DNA of 64,000 nt, taken from NCBI RefSeq assembly GCF_004375085.3, contig NZ_SNAQ03000005.1:62001-126000 (forward strand). Direction: 5' to 3'. The notes beneath the pieces are model-generated. The model did no database searches. It had not been told where the DNA came from and saw nothing but the letters and a program-made list of their open reading frames with translations. How positions within the stretch are numbered: the first letter of the stretch is position 1; every line of letters begins with the position of its first letter. This DNA comes from Lewinella sp. W8. Its GTDB lineage: Bacteria > Bacteroidota > Bacteroidia > Chitinophagales > Saprospiraceae. This document shows positions 8,525-18,200 of the stretch, in pieces. A program made the translations under genes and the position numbers.

Positions 8525-8622
8525 CCCCTCCTGCCCAATCCTGATGAGAATCATCCTCCCTTCAGACGATGATCAGCTATTCGCCTCGCTTTTCCCCGTA
8601 TTTTTTCGGAAAGCTTTGGCCG

Positions 8623-9480
8623 ATGAAACAGGACGGAAAATTACGGGGAAAAGTAGTCTGGATCACCGGTGCCTCCTCGGGCATCGGGGAACAACTCTGC
8701 CACGCCTGTGCCCGGGAGGGCGCGGATTTGATTATCTCGGCCCGAAGCAAAACCAAATTAGCGGGGGTAAGGGAGCAAGTCCTGGTGCACGGCGTTCGGA
8801 TTGCCGTTCTTGCCTTTGATCTTGAGAAACTGGACACACTTCCCAATAAGGTGACGGAAGCCCTGGCGATCTACGGTCGGGTTGATGTGCTGATCAATAA
8901 TGCGGGCATTGCGCTCAAAGACTGGGTCACCGCCACCAAGCTTGAGGTGGATCGGAAGGTCATGGACATCAATTATTTTGGTCCCCTTTGCCTCACTAAG
9001 GGAATTCTGCCCCACATGCTGGAACGGGGTTCGGGGCAATTGGTCGTCATCAGTAGTCTCTCGGGCAAATACGGCGTCCCAAAGATCTCTTCCTACGCCG
9101 CCTCCAAACACGCCCTGCACGGGTTCTACGAGACCCTCCGGAGTGAAATTGTGAATTCGGGAGTATTCATCACCATCATCATTCCCGGCATCATCCAAAC
9201 CGAAATTACCGCCCACGCCCTGACCGGAGACGGCGGAAACTTCGGTAAGGTGGACAAGACCTTTCAGCGCGCGTATCCCGCAGACAAGGCCGCCCGGAAA
9301 ATTGTCCGTGCCTTCCTGGCCAAACAAGAAGAAGTATTTGTCGGCGGCACCGAGGGGATCACCCTGCTGATCAATCGAATTTCCCCCTGGTTTTTGCGTC
9401 GCTTCATCCGCAATCACCCCATCAAGCGGCTGCGTAAGCTGAAAGAATTCTTCTCGTTCAAAAAACCATCGGGCGCATGA
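8623..9480 (+). CDS. Short-chain dehydrogenase/reductase (DHRS7-like SDR)
   Basis: 285 residues from MKQDGKLRGKVVWIT; an ATG at 8569 would add 18 residues that lack SDR similarity. The Rossmann motif TGASSGIG is at about 15-22, the NNAG motif follows, and the catalytic YAASK places Tyr near 158 and Lys near 162. Classical NAD(P)-dependent SDRs of this size reduce ketones or oxidise alcohols; the C-terminal hydrophobic/basic stretch (NRISPWFLRRFIRNH) resembles membrane-associated DHRS7 relatives. Its stop overlaps the ATG of the CoA-transferase by four bases (ATGA), so the two enzymes are probably co-translated and may act on the same acyl compound. Confidence 0.85.
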   Translation: MKQDGKLRGKVVWITGASSGIGEQLCHACAREGADLIISARSKTKLAGVREQVLVHGVRIAVLAFDLEKLDTLPNKVTEALAIYGRVDVLINNAGIALKDWVTATKLEVDRKVMDINYFGPLCLTKGILPHMLERGSGQLVVISSLSGKYGVPKISSYAASKHALHGFYETLRSEIVNSGVFITIIIPGIIQTEITAHALTGDGGNFGKVDKTFQRAYPADKAARKIVRAFLAKQEEVFVGGTEGITLLINRISPWFLRRFIRNHPIKRLRKLKEFFSFKKPSGA

Positions 9481-11171
9481 AGTGGACCGAGAAAGCACGA
9501 CTCCTCTGGCACATTCTACGCTGGCGGCTCAGCTGGAGCAACCACGCCCTGGACTACCTGCCCCCCCGCGGCGACCGGAAAAAGTTTATCACGGCCCGGG
9601 ATGCCGCAAGCCTGATTCCGGACGGCGCCACCGTCTTTTCCAGCGGGATCGCCGGCAACGCACGCTGTTCCATATTTTTCTACGCCCTCCGCAACCGCTA
9701 CCAACACGATGGGCACCCGAAGGAACTTACCTGGATCAACTGCGGGGCCCAGGGGTCCCGCGGCCGGGTCCCCGGCACCATCGAAGAAATTGGGCTGCCG
9801 GGTTTGATGCAACGGTACCTCACCGCCCACATCGAAACGGCCAAGGCCCAGTTGCAACTCGGTCAGAACGGGAAGCTGGAACTCTATACCCTCCCCCAGG
9901 GCATCATCTCCCGGCTGCTGGAGGAGCAGGCGCAAGGACGAACGCACTACCTCTCCGAAGTAGGTCTGAACACTTTCGTTGATCCCGACTACGCGGGTGG
10001 CCCGGCCCTCACCCCAAACGCTACCGAAACCTACGTCACGCGGGAAGGTGAGCGGCTGCGCTACACGATGCCCCAGCCAGAGGTGGCGCTGCTGAGCGCA
10101 CCCTACGCCGACGAAGAAGGCAACATCTATTTCCGTGATGCGGCGACGATCACCGAAAATATTCCGTCCATCAGGTCGGTGAAGCGGCACGGAGGAAAGG
10201 TGCTGGTAGCGGTCGCCAACCTGATCCCGAAAGCGGAAGCATCCATCAGTATCCCCTCCAGCATGGTGGACCACATCGTGGTCAATCCCTTCAACGAACA
10301 AACCGTTAGCGTCCCCCAAAACAAATTCTGGCCCTTGTTTACTCCGCAGTTCGGGGGAGACATCCGGGCGGCCGAAGACCGACTGAAATTCATCAATACC
10401 CTCCTGAAAATAACCCCGGTGCGCAGTGCCGTAGATAACCGGATGGCCAAACTGGCCGCCCAGCTCTTCGTAAAGGCCGTCCCACCACGGGGGATGATCA
10501 ACATCGGAGTCGGCTTCCCCGAGGAAGTGGCGCGGGAGATTATTGAAGCGGGTCTGGAAGACAATTACGTGTTCACCACGGAAGCCGGGGCCTACGGTGG
10601 ACTGCCCGCCCCCGGAATCTTCTTCGGCGCGGCCGTGGCTCCCCGTCACCTCGAATCCTCCTCCACCATGTTCGCACGCTACCATCAGGGCATCGACATG
10701 GCCGTCCTCGGCTTCCTCGAAGTCGATGAACTGGGCAACGTCAACGTCTCCAAACGGGGAGAAAACATCACCGATTACGTGGGGCCGGGAGGTTTCCCCG
10801 ATATCGTCTACGGCGCCAGCAACATCATCTTCATCGGTCACTGGATGCAGGGAGGCGTGTTTCGCGAATCGGCGGGACAGATTACGCTGGAACGGCCCGG
10901 CCGCCCCAAGTTCGTCCGGCGAGTCAGAGAAATCACCTTCAACGGCCAGGAAGCATTGCGCCGGGGCAAAAGGGTATACTACGTCACGAACGTCGGTTAC
11001 TTCCAACTTACGCCCGGGGGACTCGAATTACGGGGCATCTTCCCGGGCATTGACCCGCAACGGGATGTCCTTGACCAAACCGAAGCAGCACTTGTGCTTC
11101 CCCCCGAAGGAGCACCAACTCTCCTCAATTTGGACCGCCAGCTGACCATTGCGGAAATTCCCGAAGCTTAG
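9477..11171 (+). CDS. Acyl-CoA:acetate/3-ketoacid CoA-transferase (COG4670, propionate CoA-transferase-like)
   Basis: 564 residues holding both halves (alpha and beta) of a class I CoA-transferase in one chain. The beta half contains TTEAGAYGGLPAPG with the expected catalytic Glu near residue 369, followed by LGNVNVSKRG and GPGGF, which match the propionate CoA-transferase group. The enzyme moves CoA between acyl-CoAs and free acids through a glutamyl-CoA intermediate. The N-terminal about 40 residues (KARLLWHILRWRLSWSNH) are basic and amphipathic and extend beyond the usual family start, perhaps a membrane contact. Translation is coupled to the SDR. The true acyl substrate is not deducible. 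Confidence 0.82.
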   Translation: MKWTEKARLLWHILRWRLSWSNHALDYLPPRGDRKKFITARDAASLIPDGATVFSSGIAGNARCSIFFYALRNRYQHDGHPKELTWINCGAQGSRGRVPGTIEEIGLPGLMQRYLTAHIETAKAQLQLGQNGKLELYTLPQGIISRLLEEQAQGRTHYLSEVGLNTFVDPDYAGGPALTPNATETYVTREGERLRYTMPQPEVALLSAPYADEEGNIYFRDAATITENIPSIRSVKRHGGKVLVAVANLIPKAEASISIPSSMVDHIVVNPFNEQTVSVPQNKFWPLFTPQFGGDIRAAEDRLKFINTLLKITPVRSAVDNRMAKLAAQLFVKAVPPRGMINIGVGFPEEVAREIIEAGLEDNYVFTTEAGAYGGLPAPGIFFGAAVAPRHLESSSTMFARYHQGIDMAVLGFLEVDELGNVNVSKRGENITDYVGPGGFPDIVYGASNIIFIGHWMQGGVFRESAGQITLERPGRPKFVRRVREITFNGQEALRRGKRVYYVTNVGYFQLTPGGLELRGIFPGIDPQRDVLDQTEAALVLPPEGAPTLLNLDRQLTIAEIPEA

Positions 11172-11329
11172 TGCGCACTCCTCGGTGCCGCGGACGGGTA
11201 TTCAACCCTTGCGGAAATTGTGGGTCCAAAAAATCGCTTACCTTCCGGTCTCATCTACACCAAAGACGCGGGACCTGGTCAGGCCCTTGGCCCCAACTCC
11301 CGTATTGTTTAATCAGTTCACCTCACCAT

Positions 11330-12907
11330 ATGAAAAACCGTATCTTATTGCTTGGCCTCCTGCTCACGGCGGCCATCTCCTTCGTGGCGGCCCAGGAGCC
11401 CGTCAACGAAGAACTCAACACCATCATCCGTAAACACGGGCTCGACCAGAGCAAGGTTATGGAGCACGCCGGATGGATGACCGACGTCTACGGCCCCCGC
11501 CTCACCGGCTCACCCATGCTGGACAAGGCCACCGACTGGGCCGTCAAAAGCCTCAAAGACTGGGGCATGAAGAACGTCCACCTGGAAAAATGGGGCCCCT
11601 TCGGTCGTGGCTGGGAGATGTCCCACTTCGAAATGCACCACTCCGGACCGAGCTACTGGCCCATCATCGCCTACCCAAAGGCCTGGTCTCCCTCGGTCAA
11701 GGGAACCGGTGAAGTCGTCTACCTGGACGCCAAAACCGTAGAGGATCTCGCTAAGTACGAGGGCAAGCTCGCCGGGAAGTTCGTCCTGCTGGACACCATC
11801 CGGGACGTAGAGGAACCCTTCGACCCCATGGCCCGCCGCCACGACGCCGAAAGCCTCCTGCGCCTGGCCAATGCTCCCGAGCCTACCCCCCGTCCGCGCC
11901 GGAACTACAGCAACCTCGGTCGCTTTGAATTCCGCCGGGCCCTCTGGGACATGCTCGACAAGGAAGCGCCCCTGGCCATCCTCGACCGCAGCTACAAGGG
12001 AGACCTGGGAACCGTTTTCGTCAGCGGCGCCCGCGCCGCCGGTGGTAGCGCCCGTGACGAGGGGCAGAACGTAGTGCCCCAGTTCACCGTGTCCGTAGAG
12101 CACTACAACCGCATCCTCCGTAACCTCATGCGGGGCGTTCCCGTGGAGTTAAGCGTGGAGCTCGAGGCGCGCTACACCAACCCCGACGGCATGGAGCACA
12201 ACATCATCGCCGAAATTCCCGGAACGGATCTGAAGGATGAAGTAGTGATGTTCGGTGCCCACTTCGACTCCTGGCACACCGGCACGGGCGCGACCGACAA
12301 CGCCGCCGGCTCGACCGTTATGATGGAAGCCGCCCGCATCCTGCTGGAAACCATTAAGGAAAGTGGCGTGCAGCCCCGCCGCACCCTCCGCCTCGCCCTC
12401 TGGACGGGCGAAGAGCAGGGACTTTTCGGTTCACGGGGATACGCCGCGGAGCATTTCGCCGATTTCGGCGACAATGGCTACACCCCCCAGGGGGACATGA
12501 AACCCGAGCAGAAGAAAATTTCCGCCTACTACAACCTGGATAACGGCACCGGAAAGATCCGGGGCATTTACCTCCAGGGCAACGGAGCGGTCGCCCCCAT
12601 CTTCCGGGCCTGGCTGCAGCCCTTCGCGGACCTGGACGCCACCACCGTTTCCATGTCCAACACCGGTGGCACGGATCACCTGGCCTTCGATGCCGTCAAC
12701 ATCCCCGGCTTCCAGTTCATCCAGGAGCCCATGGCCTACTTCGCCCGCACCCACCACTCCAACATGGATAATTTTGACCACCTCGTGGAGGAAGACCTCG
12801 CCCAGGCGGCCACCATCATCTCCTCCTTCATCATGCACACCGCGATGCGGGACGAGATGCTGCCCCGCAAGCCCGTAAAGGAAGAAGCCGAGACCGAAGG
12901 AAGATAA
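11330..12907 (+). CDS. Secreted M28-family zinc peptidase (carboxypeptidase Q-like)
   Basis: 525 residues from MKNRILLLGLLLTAAIS, a signal peptide ending near VAAQ. The frame is open 53 codons further upstream, but that extension is non-hydrophobic and was rejected. A PA-type insert lies at about 140-280. The M28 zinc site follows: FGAHFDSWHTG (His near 311), GATDNAAG (Asp), WTGEEQGLFG (Glu-Glu pair), GGTDHLAF and THHSNMDN (His). This order matches plasma glutamate carboxypeptidase-like aminopeptidases, which clip N-terminal residues or dipeptides outside the cytoplasm. A clear terminator follows. Confidence 0.9.
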   Translation: MKNRILLLGLLLTAAISFVAAQEPVNEELNTIIRKHGLDQSKVMEHAGWMTDVYGPRLTGSPMLDKATDWAVKSLKDWGMKNVHLEKWGPFGRGWEMSHFEMHHSGPSYWPIIAYPKAWSPSVKGTGEVVYLDAKTVEDLAKYEGKLAGKFVLLDTIRDVEEPFDPMARRHDAESLLRLANAPEPTPRPRRNYSNLGRFEFRRALWDMLDKEAPLAILDRSYKGDLGTVFVSGARAAGGSARDEGQNVVPQFTVSVEHYNRILRNLMRGVPVELSVELEARYTNPDGMEHNIIAEIPGTDLKDEVVMFGAHFDSWHTGTGATDNAAGSTVMMEAARILLETIKESGVQPRRTLRLALWTGEEQGLFGSRGYAAEHFADFGDNGYTPQGDMKPEQKKISAYYNLDNGTGKIRGIYLQGNGAVAPIFRAWLQPFADLDATTVSMSNTGGTDHLAFDAVNIPGFQFIQEPMAYFARTHHSNMDNFDHLVEEDLAQAATIISSFIMHTAMRDEMLPRKPVKEEAETEGR

Positions 12908-12935
12908 TCCTTTTGCCTTCCGACATTACGGATTT

Positions 12936-12970
12936 GCCCCCCATCAGATATTTGGTGGGGGGCGTTTTTA
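12936..12970 (+). terminator. Rho-independent terminator
   Basis: GCCCCCCA pairs with TGGGGGGC (8-bp GC stem, 12-nt loop) and is followed directly by GTTTTTA. It lies about 30 bp after the M28 peptidase stop. Confidence 0.8.
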
Positions 12971-13285
12971 TTGGCGGGTTTTTGAAGAGTGAGGAAGCCA
13001 GATATTTTGGGCCCGGGGGGCGGGTGCCGTGGATATTCGCGGGGCGCAATGAGGTTATGGACTAGGAATACACCAGCTCACGCTGACAGTACACAGCCAG
13101 TCTTACAGGCCCATACGAATTGATATTTAAATAATATTTATTATACTTAGGGTCCAATTGTAGTACCAGCTCGGCGCATTCTCATCTACGCGAGGTGCTG
13201 CATCCATTGTTCACCTGGGACCCGCCCCACTCCGTACTCGTGCCTTATCTCGCCTTCGGAATGGTCTTCCCGTTAAGCTCGTTTT
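12971..13285. other. Intergenic region before the metalloprotease gene
   Basis: About 315 bp. The first third is G-rich; 13123-13150 is a distinct AT-rich island (GATATTTAAATAATATTTAT) that could hold a promoter, though no TAnnTTTG box is present. No ORF or RNA gene is apparent. Confidence 0.35.
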
Positions 13286-14413
13286 ATGCGTTCTCGCTCT
13301 AACCTTCACCTTCTTCTTTCCTCCCTGGTGCTCTTGCTTCTTTTCTCGTGTACCCAAGACCTCAGTTTGGGAGAACACCATGAACCCACCCCCCCGCAGG
13401 ATGCCTCAGCTTACCTGAATGCACTGGATAACATGGGAATCACCCCCCGTTCACTGGAAATCTGGGAGAATCACGTGTTCGTTGACGGTGATCTCGTGTT
13501 CGAGAAACAGGCTTTACTCCAGAAAGCCATCGTCCTTACCGAAGTAGTCAGCTACAGCAACGTACAAACGATTGATTACTACATCACACCCTGGACCTTC
13601 ACCCCTACCGAAATATCCCTGATTGACATGGCCGCAGCCGAATGGAGTAACATCACCGATTGTGCCATCAATTTTCGCCGGGCCAGAGGCTACAAAGATG
13701 CTGACATGATCGTCACCAACTTCAGTTATCGCTCCCTGCCGGAAGAAATGCAGGAATCATCCGCCTTTGGCATCGCCTGGTTTCCCCAGAACGGAAACGT
13801 TGGTCGTTGGGTCGCCATCAATAATGAAGATTCCAGCGTGGCGGGTGCTACGAACACCCAGTTCCGCCTGCTGGTGAAACATGAAATGGGTCATGCACTT
13901 GGCTTTACGCATTCCAATCTCGGACACGTCCCTTTAACCATCAATAACGGACAAAGTGGTTCCTTCAGTAAGGTTCACCTCCTGTGTACCCTCACCTCCG
14001 AAACGGGGAATTTAATGCAGTCCGGCGGAGCCGCCGGCGGAATATCGGGACTGGCAGACCTAAGTGCTGATGAACGCCTGGCCTCTCACAAAATGTATCC
14101 CGGCTACTTTGCGGGCCCATCCATCACCGGCCATACCGTATGCTATTCTGGGTCTAACCGCTACATCAAGTTTACCATGAATACGGGAAACGACGATCCC
14201 GTCACCGCCAAGGTAGAGCGGTATTTTCCCTGGATCACGGGTAGTCCCGCCGGGGTTTCCGGAACTTTGCTGCTTGATGGATGCGGCAATACCGGCAGAA
14301 GTATCACGGTTCCGACGCCCACCGGCTCCTGGAATTACCGGGTCCGGTTGAGCAATTTTGAGGGGGACTATTTCGGTGCACCCTCCGGTTCTTACTACGC
14401 AACGGTTAATTAA
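13286..14413 (+). CDS. HEIGH-type (M57-like) metalloprotease lipoprotein
   Basis: 375 residues. The N-terminal lipobox LLLLFSC places the lipidated Cys near 22. The zinc motif HEMGHALGFTH, starting at about residue 199, fits HExGHxxGxxH and thus a metzincin-like gelatinase fold; the region before it (ITPWTFTPTEISLIDMAAAEW) resembles matrixin-type catalytic domains. Family knowledge: Bacteroidota carry 'dual-action HEIGH' metallopeptidases of this arrangement. The C-terminal about 100 residues form a separate beta-rich module ending GSYYATVN. The protein is probably anchored on the outer membrane, with an unknown substrate. The gene stands alone, followed by a hairpin. Confidence 0.78.
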   Translation: MRSRSNLHLLLSSLVLLLLFSCTQDLSLGEHHEPTPPQDASAYLNALDNMGITPRSLEIWENHVFVDGDLVFEKQALLQKAIVLTEVVSYSNVQTIDYYITPWTFTPTEISLIDMAAAEWSNITDCAINFRRARGYKDADMIVTNFSYRSLPEEMQESSAFGIAWFPQNGNVGRWVAINNEDSSVAGATNTQFRLLVKHEMGHALGFTHSNLGHVPLTINNGQSGSFSKVHLLCTLTSETGNLMQSGGAAGGISGLADLSADERLASHKMYPGYFAGPSITGHTVCYSGSNRYIKFTMNTGNDDPVTAKVERYFPWITGSPAGVSGTLLLDGCGNTGRSITVPTPTGSWNYRVRLSNFEGDYFGAPSGSYYATVN

Positions 14414-14428
14414 CTGAACTGAATTTTC

Positions 14429-14478
14429 GGCACTTCGCTGCCTCGCCTGGCTACACCTAGCCGACGCAGCGGAGTGTC
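14429..14478 (+). terminator. Nested terminator-like hairpin
   Basis: CACTTCGCTGC (14431-14441) pairs with GCAGCGGAGTG (14466-14476) with one G-U pair, and inside it GGCTA/TAGCC form a second stem with a 4-nt loop. It begins 15 nt after the metalloprotease stop; the T-tract after it is short (AGTTTCCC). Confidence 0.55.
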
Positions 14479-14556
14479 AGTTTCCCACCCCTACCCCAAA
14501 TCAATTAGCCCTCCTCACGCGTTGCTCAGGTATCCGTCCCTGATCAACCATTACCC

Positions 14557-15279
14557 ATGACCACTCCTCCCCCCGCCACTCACTGCGACCCCGCAACCGG
14601 CCTCTGTACCCCAGCCGCTCTGGCGGCTGCCCCCCAACCGGATGTCTTCCGGAATGACGTGGAGGTCATTTACGTCGGAGACCCGATGTGTTCCTGGTGT
14701 TGGGGCATCTCCCCGGCACTGTTCCGCCTGAAGGAAGCGGCGGAGGCCAACGGCATACCCTACCGCACCGTGCTGGGTGGCTTACGGCCGGACAACACGG
14801 AAGCATGGACCGATGACTTCAAAAAATTCCTCGCCCACCACTGGGAAGAGGTCAACCGGCGCAGCGGGCAGCCCTTCGGGTCCCAACTCTTCAAGCGCGA
14901 CCACTTCCAGTACAATACCGAACCCGCCTGCCGGGCGGTCGTCACGGTCCGGCACCTGGCCCCCGAGCTGGAGGCCCGGGCATTTGAATTGATTCAGCAC
15001 CACTTCTACGTCCGGAACGAAGACCCCGGCACCGAAGCCTTCTACCGCCCCATCTGCGACGAGCTCGGACTGGATTTCACAACCTTTGTCGAGCAATTCA
15101 CCAGCGAAGCCATGCGGTCGGCTACCCTAGCCGACTTTCAGCGCAGTCGGGCCTGGGGCGTCACAGGATTCCCGACGGTCATCTTCCGCCAGCAGGACCA
15201 ACTCTTCGCCATCGCCCGCGGCTACGCCACCTTCGAGCAAATGTGGAACGCGGTAGAGCAGCTGTCTCAGGAAGCCTGA
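14557..15279 (+). CDS. DsbA-family thioredoxin-fold protein (FrnE-like)
   Basis: 240 residues. The redox motif CSWC (Cys45-Cys48) sits in DPMCSWCWG, right after the first beta strand, and the cis-Pro loop GVTGFPTVIF appears near residue 210, as in DsbA/FrnE proteins. There is no signal peptide; the first 30 residues are polar and contain two further cysteines (HCDPATGLC), so it is probably a cytoplasmic oxidoreductase or isomerase. Its stop is immediately followed by the stop of the convergent cytochrome gene, with no spacer and hence no private terminator. Confidence 0.85.
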   Translation: MTTPPPATHCDPATGLCTPAALAAAPQPDVFRNDVEVIYVGDPMCSWCWGISPALFRLKEAAEANGIPYRTVLGGLRPDNTEAWTDDFKKFLAHHWEEVNRRSGQPFGSQLFKRDHFQYNTEPACRAVVTVRHLAPELEARAFELIQHHFYVRNEDPGTEAFYRPICDELGLDFTTFVEQFTSEAMRSATLADFQRSRAWGVTGFPTVIFRQQDQLFAIARGYATFEQMWNAVEQLSQEA

Positions 15280-18200
15280 TTACTTCGATTCCTCCGCCTC
15301 CAAACTCCCCAGATAGGCCACCAGATCACGAATCTGTCTTTTGGTGAGCACCCCATCCATGCTTGGCATACTGGACGGGAGGCTCTCCTGCTCGAGGATT
15401 TCTTCCATTGGGATGGTCCGGAGGTCCTCCTTACCAATCTGTAGTTTGAGGTAATCCTCCGCCCGTTCGAGCACCGTGCCGGCGATGGCGGAGCTATCCG
15501 CCAGGGTCACCAACACCGTTTCGTAGCCGGGGGCGAGTTGGTAACTGGGCTTGATGACCGAAAGCAGCAACTCCTTTTTGCTCAGTCGGTCAGCAACCCC
15601 GGCCAGGCCAGGCCCCACGTTACCGCCGTATTCGAATACGGCGTGGCAGCGGGTGCACTGGGCCGATTCGTTTCCGTAAAATATCCGGGCACCACGACGA
15701 ATGTCTCCACCACTGAGGGCGGCCGCGTAAAGCCCCAGATCCGGGTCCTGTTGCTCCGCGTACTGGGAAAGTTCCGCCGTCAGCGATGCATCTTCCTGGG
15801 CTTCCACGGCCTCGACCAGATCGAGCACCACGTCGGGGGACATACCTCCGGCGGCAAGCTTTTCAATTTCCTCCCGCAGTAGATTTCTGGCTCCATCATC
15901 GTCGATGACGCCCAGCCCCTGCAGCGCCGACTGCTGCTCCTCCACGGAGCCCTTCGCCAGGACTTCACCGTAAAGGGTAACCGCCCGCGTTCCGCTGATG
16001 GAGGACTCAGGGAGGATTTCCAGCGCCAGTGCCCGGACCCCGGCGTCGCGGTCGGCCAGGGCCGTTTCCAGATGCTCATCCATATTCGCTACGCGCAGGG
16101 CGTTCAGAGCCTGCAGCGCAGCCTTCCGGGTATCAGCGGCCGGAGCGGCGGTCAGAATTTGCGCCAACTGCTCAGTGGTGCCGCTCAGCCCCAGTCTTCC
16201 CGCGGTGTTGATGGCCGCCAGGCGCAGTTCACCGTTTTCCTCGGCAAACAGGCCGTCGATGATGGCCATCACCCGTTCTCCCGCCACGGCAGAATCGCGC
16301 TTGATGACGCCCCGGTAGCGACCGTCTACGCGGTCGAATACGGAGGGACTGCCCCAGCTCGCCAGGGCCGCCAGGGCCTCTGCCCGCATGGCCGCGGGAG
16401 CCGCACCCTTGTTGGCGTAGGCCACCAGTCGGTCAATGGAGGCGTCATCCCCTACCCGCACGTTGGCGTTGATCGCTCGCCGCAAAAAGGGCGCGCCGGT
16501 GAAGGACGTCCCCGCCAGGCTCGCGGCCAGGTCCGGCAGCGCCGCCTCGATGGAAAAATCGTCGTTAATTCCCCGGGCCGCTTCGGTTGCCACGTACTCG
16601 CTCTCGTCCTGGAGGAATGCGGAAATTTGGGGCGATTCCATCCGCCGCAGCGCTACGGCTGCGGCCGTACGCACTTCCTGCGAGGGGTCGTTGGCGAGTG
16701 CCGCCATGGCGTCCTCGTCCCCAATCCGACCGAGCGCAATCATGCTGCCGGCACGGAGCCAGGTGTCCACCCCGTCGTTGGTCCGCACCAATTCGACGAT
16801 GGGGGCCACGGCAGACTTTTCCTCCGTCCGGCCCAGGGCCTCCATGGCGAAGAATCGGACGCGGGGCGATTCATGCTCCAGCAAGGTAATCAATGCTTCC
16901 CCGGCTCCGGCATACCGCACATCTCCGATCAGGCGAGCCGCCTGGGCCATGATCTCCGGGTCGCGGTCCGCCAGAAAGGACGCAAGATTTTCGGCTACGG
17001 CGGCATCCTGCCGCGATAACTGGGCCACGCCCCAGAGGCCGTGAATGCGGGCCAGTTGATTATCGGCCGCCCGGGCCGACTCCAATAGGGTGGACAGACC
17101 TTCGTCCTCACGATCCACCAGTTCAAACTGGGCCCGCCGGCGCACCCGTTGGTCCTGGTGCCCCAGTAAGGCGCCGAGTTCAGCGGGAGATTTTGCGGTA
17201 AAATCGGCCAGTAACAGCCCCTTCGTTTCCTGCCGGATGGGGTCGTCCGCCCCACCCGGAACGTCGAGCTTCCAGATGCGGCCCGCATCTTTGGTGCCCC
17301 AACCGTTGATCCAGTCCCCGAAGTAGAGGCTACCGTCGGCACTGAAGTCGAGACCCGTGGGCAACAGTCCACTCACGATGGCTTTGGTGGAATCCAGGGC
17401 GAAACCCGCCCCGTCGGGTTTGAGGGTGAAGGCATGCACGGGAGAATTACTGGGAGAGCCCCGGAATTCCGCCACGAAGAAATGCTGGTACCACTCCGGC
17501 CCCAGGGCCGTACCGGGATTGTAAACCATGCCCGTCGGACCGTTGACGTAATTCTGTATGGTCGGCAGGATGTAGGCGGCCTGTCCCTCCCAGCGGGGCA
17601 CGTGCAGTTTTTCGTCCATCCACACTTTGTAGGTGTTGTTGTCGGGATCGGAATACTTCCCGAACTGCCAGTTGATCCGCCAGCCGGTATCCGAGCCGTC
17701 AATCAGGTACACCAGCCGTTCGCGTTCCCCCCGGTGGTCGCCGTCGTTGTCCACCGAAATGAGGTTGCCGTAATCATCGAAGACAAATTCGTGGGTATTT
17801 CTCACCCCCATGGCAAAAACCTCGAAGTTGCTGCCGTCGGGTTCGGAACGGACCACCACCCCGCGGTTCGGATACTTCCACCGCTTGCCGGACTTATCCA
17901 CCACGTTCATGCCAATGTCCCCGATGCCCCACCAGATGCGGCCCAAGGGGCCAACGGTCACACCGGACATCCCGTGACCACTAAACCCGATGTGCACCGC
18001 AAAGCCGTGCGCCAGGGAGGTAGTCTTATCGGCCCGTCCGTCCTGATCTTCGTCGACCGTGCGCCAGAGGTCCGGCCCTACCCCAATGTAAACCTCACCG
18101 TCGTGGAATTCGATGCCGTTGGCTACGTCCGTGATCTCTTCGCCAAAGTCTTCCAGGTAGAGCTGCGCCCGGTCCGCGACGCCGTCGGCAGACTCATCAG

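Noticed and set aside
9516..11006. 496-codon minus-strand frame antisense to the CoA-transferase
   Set aside because: The plus frame carries the full family motif set; the antisense has none.
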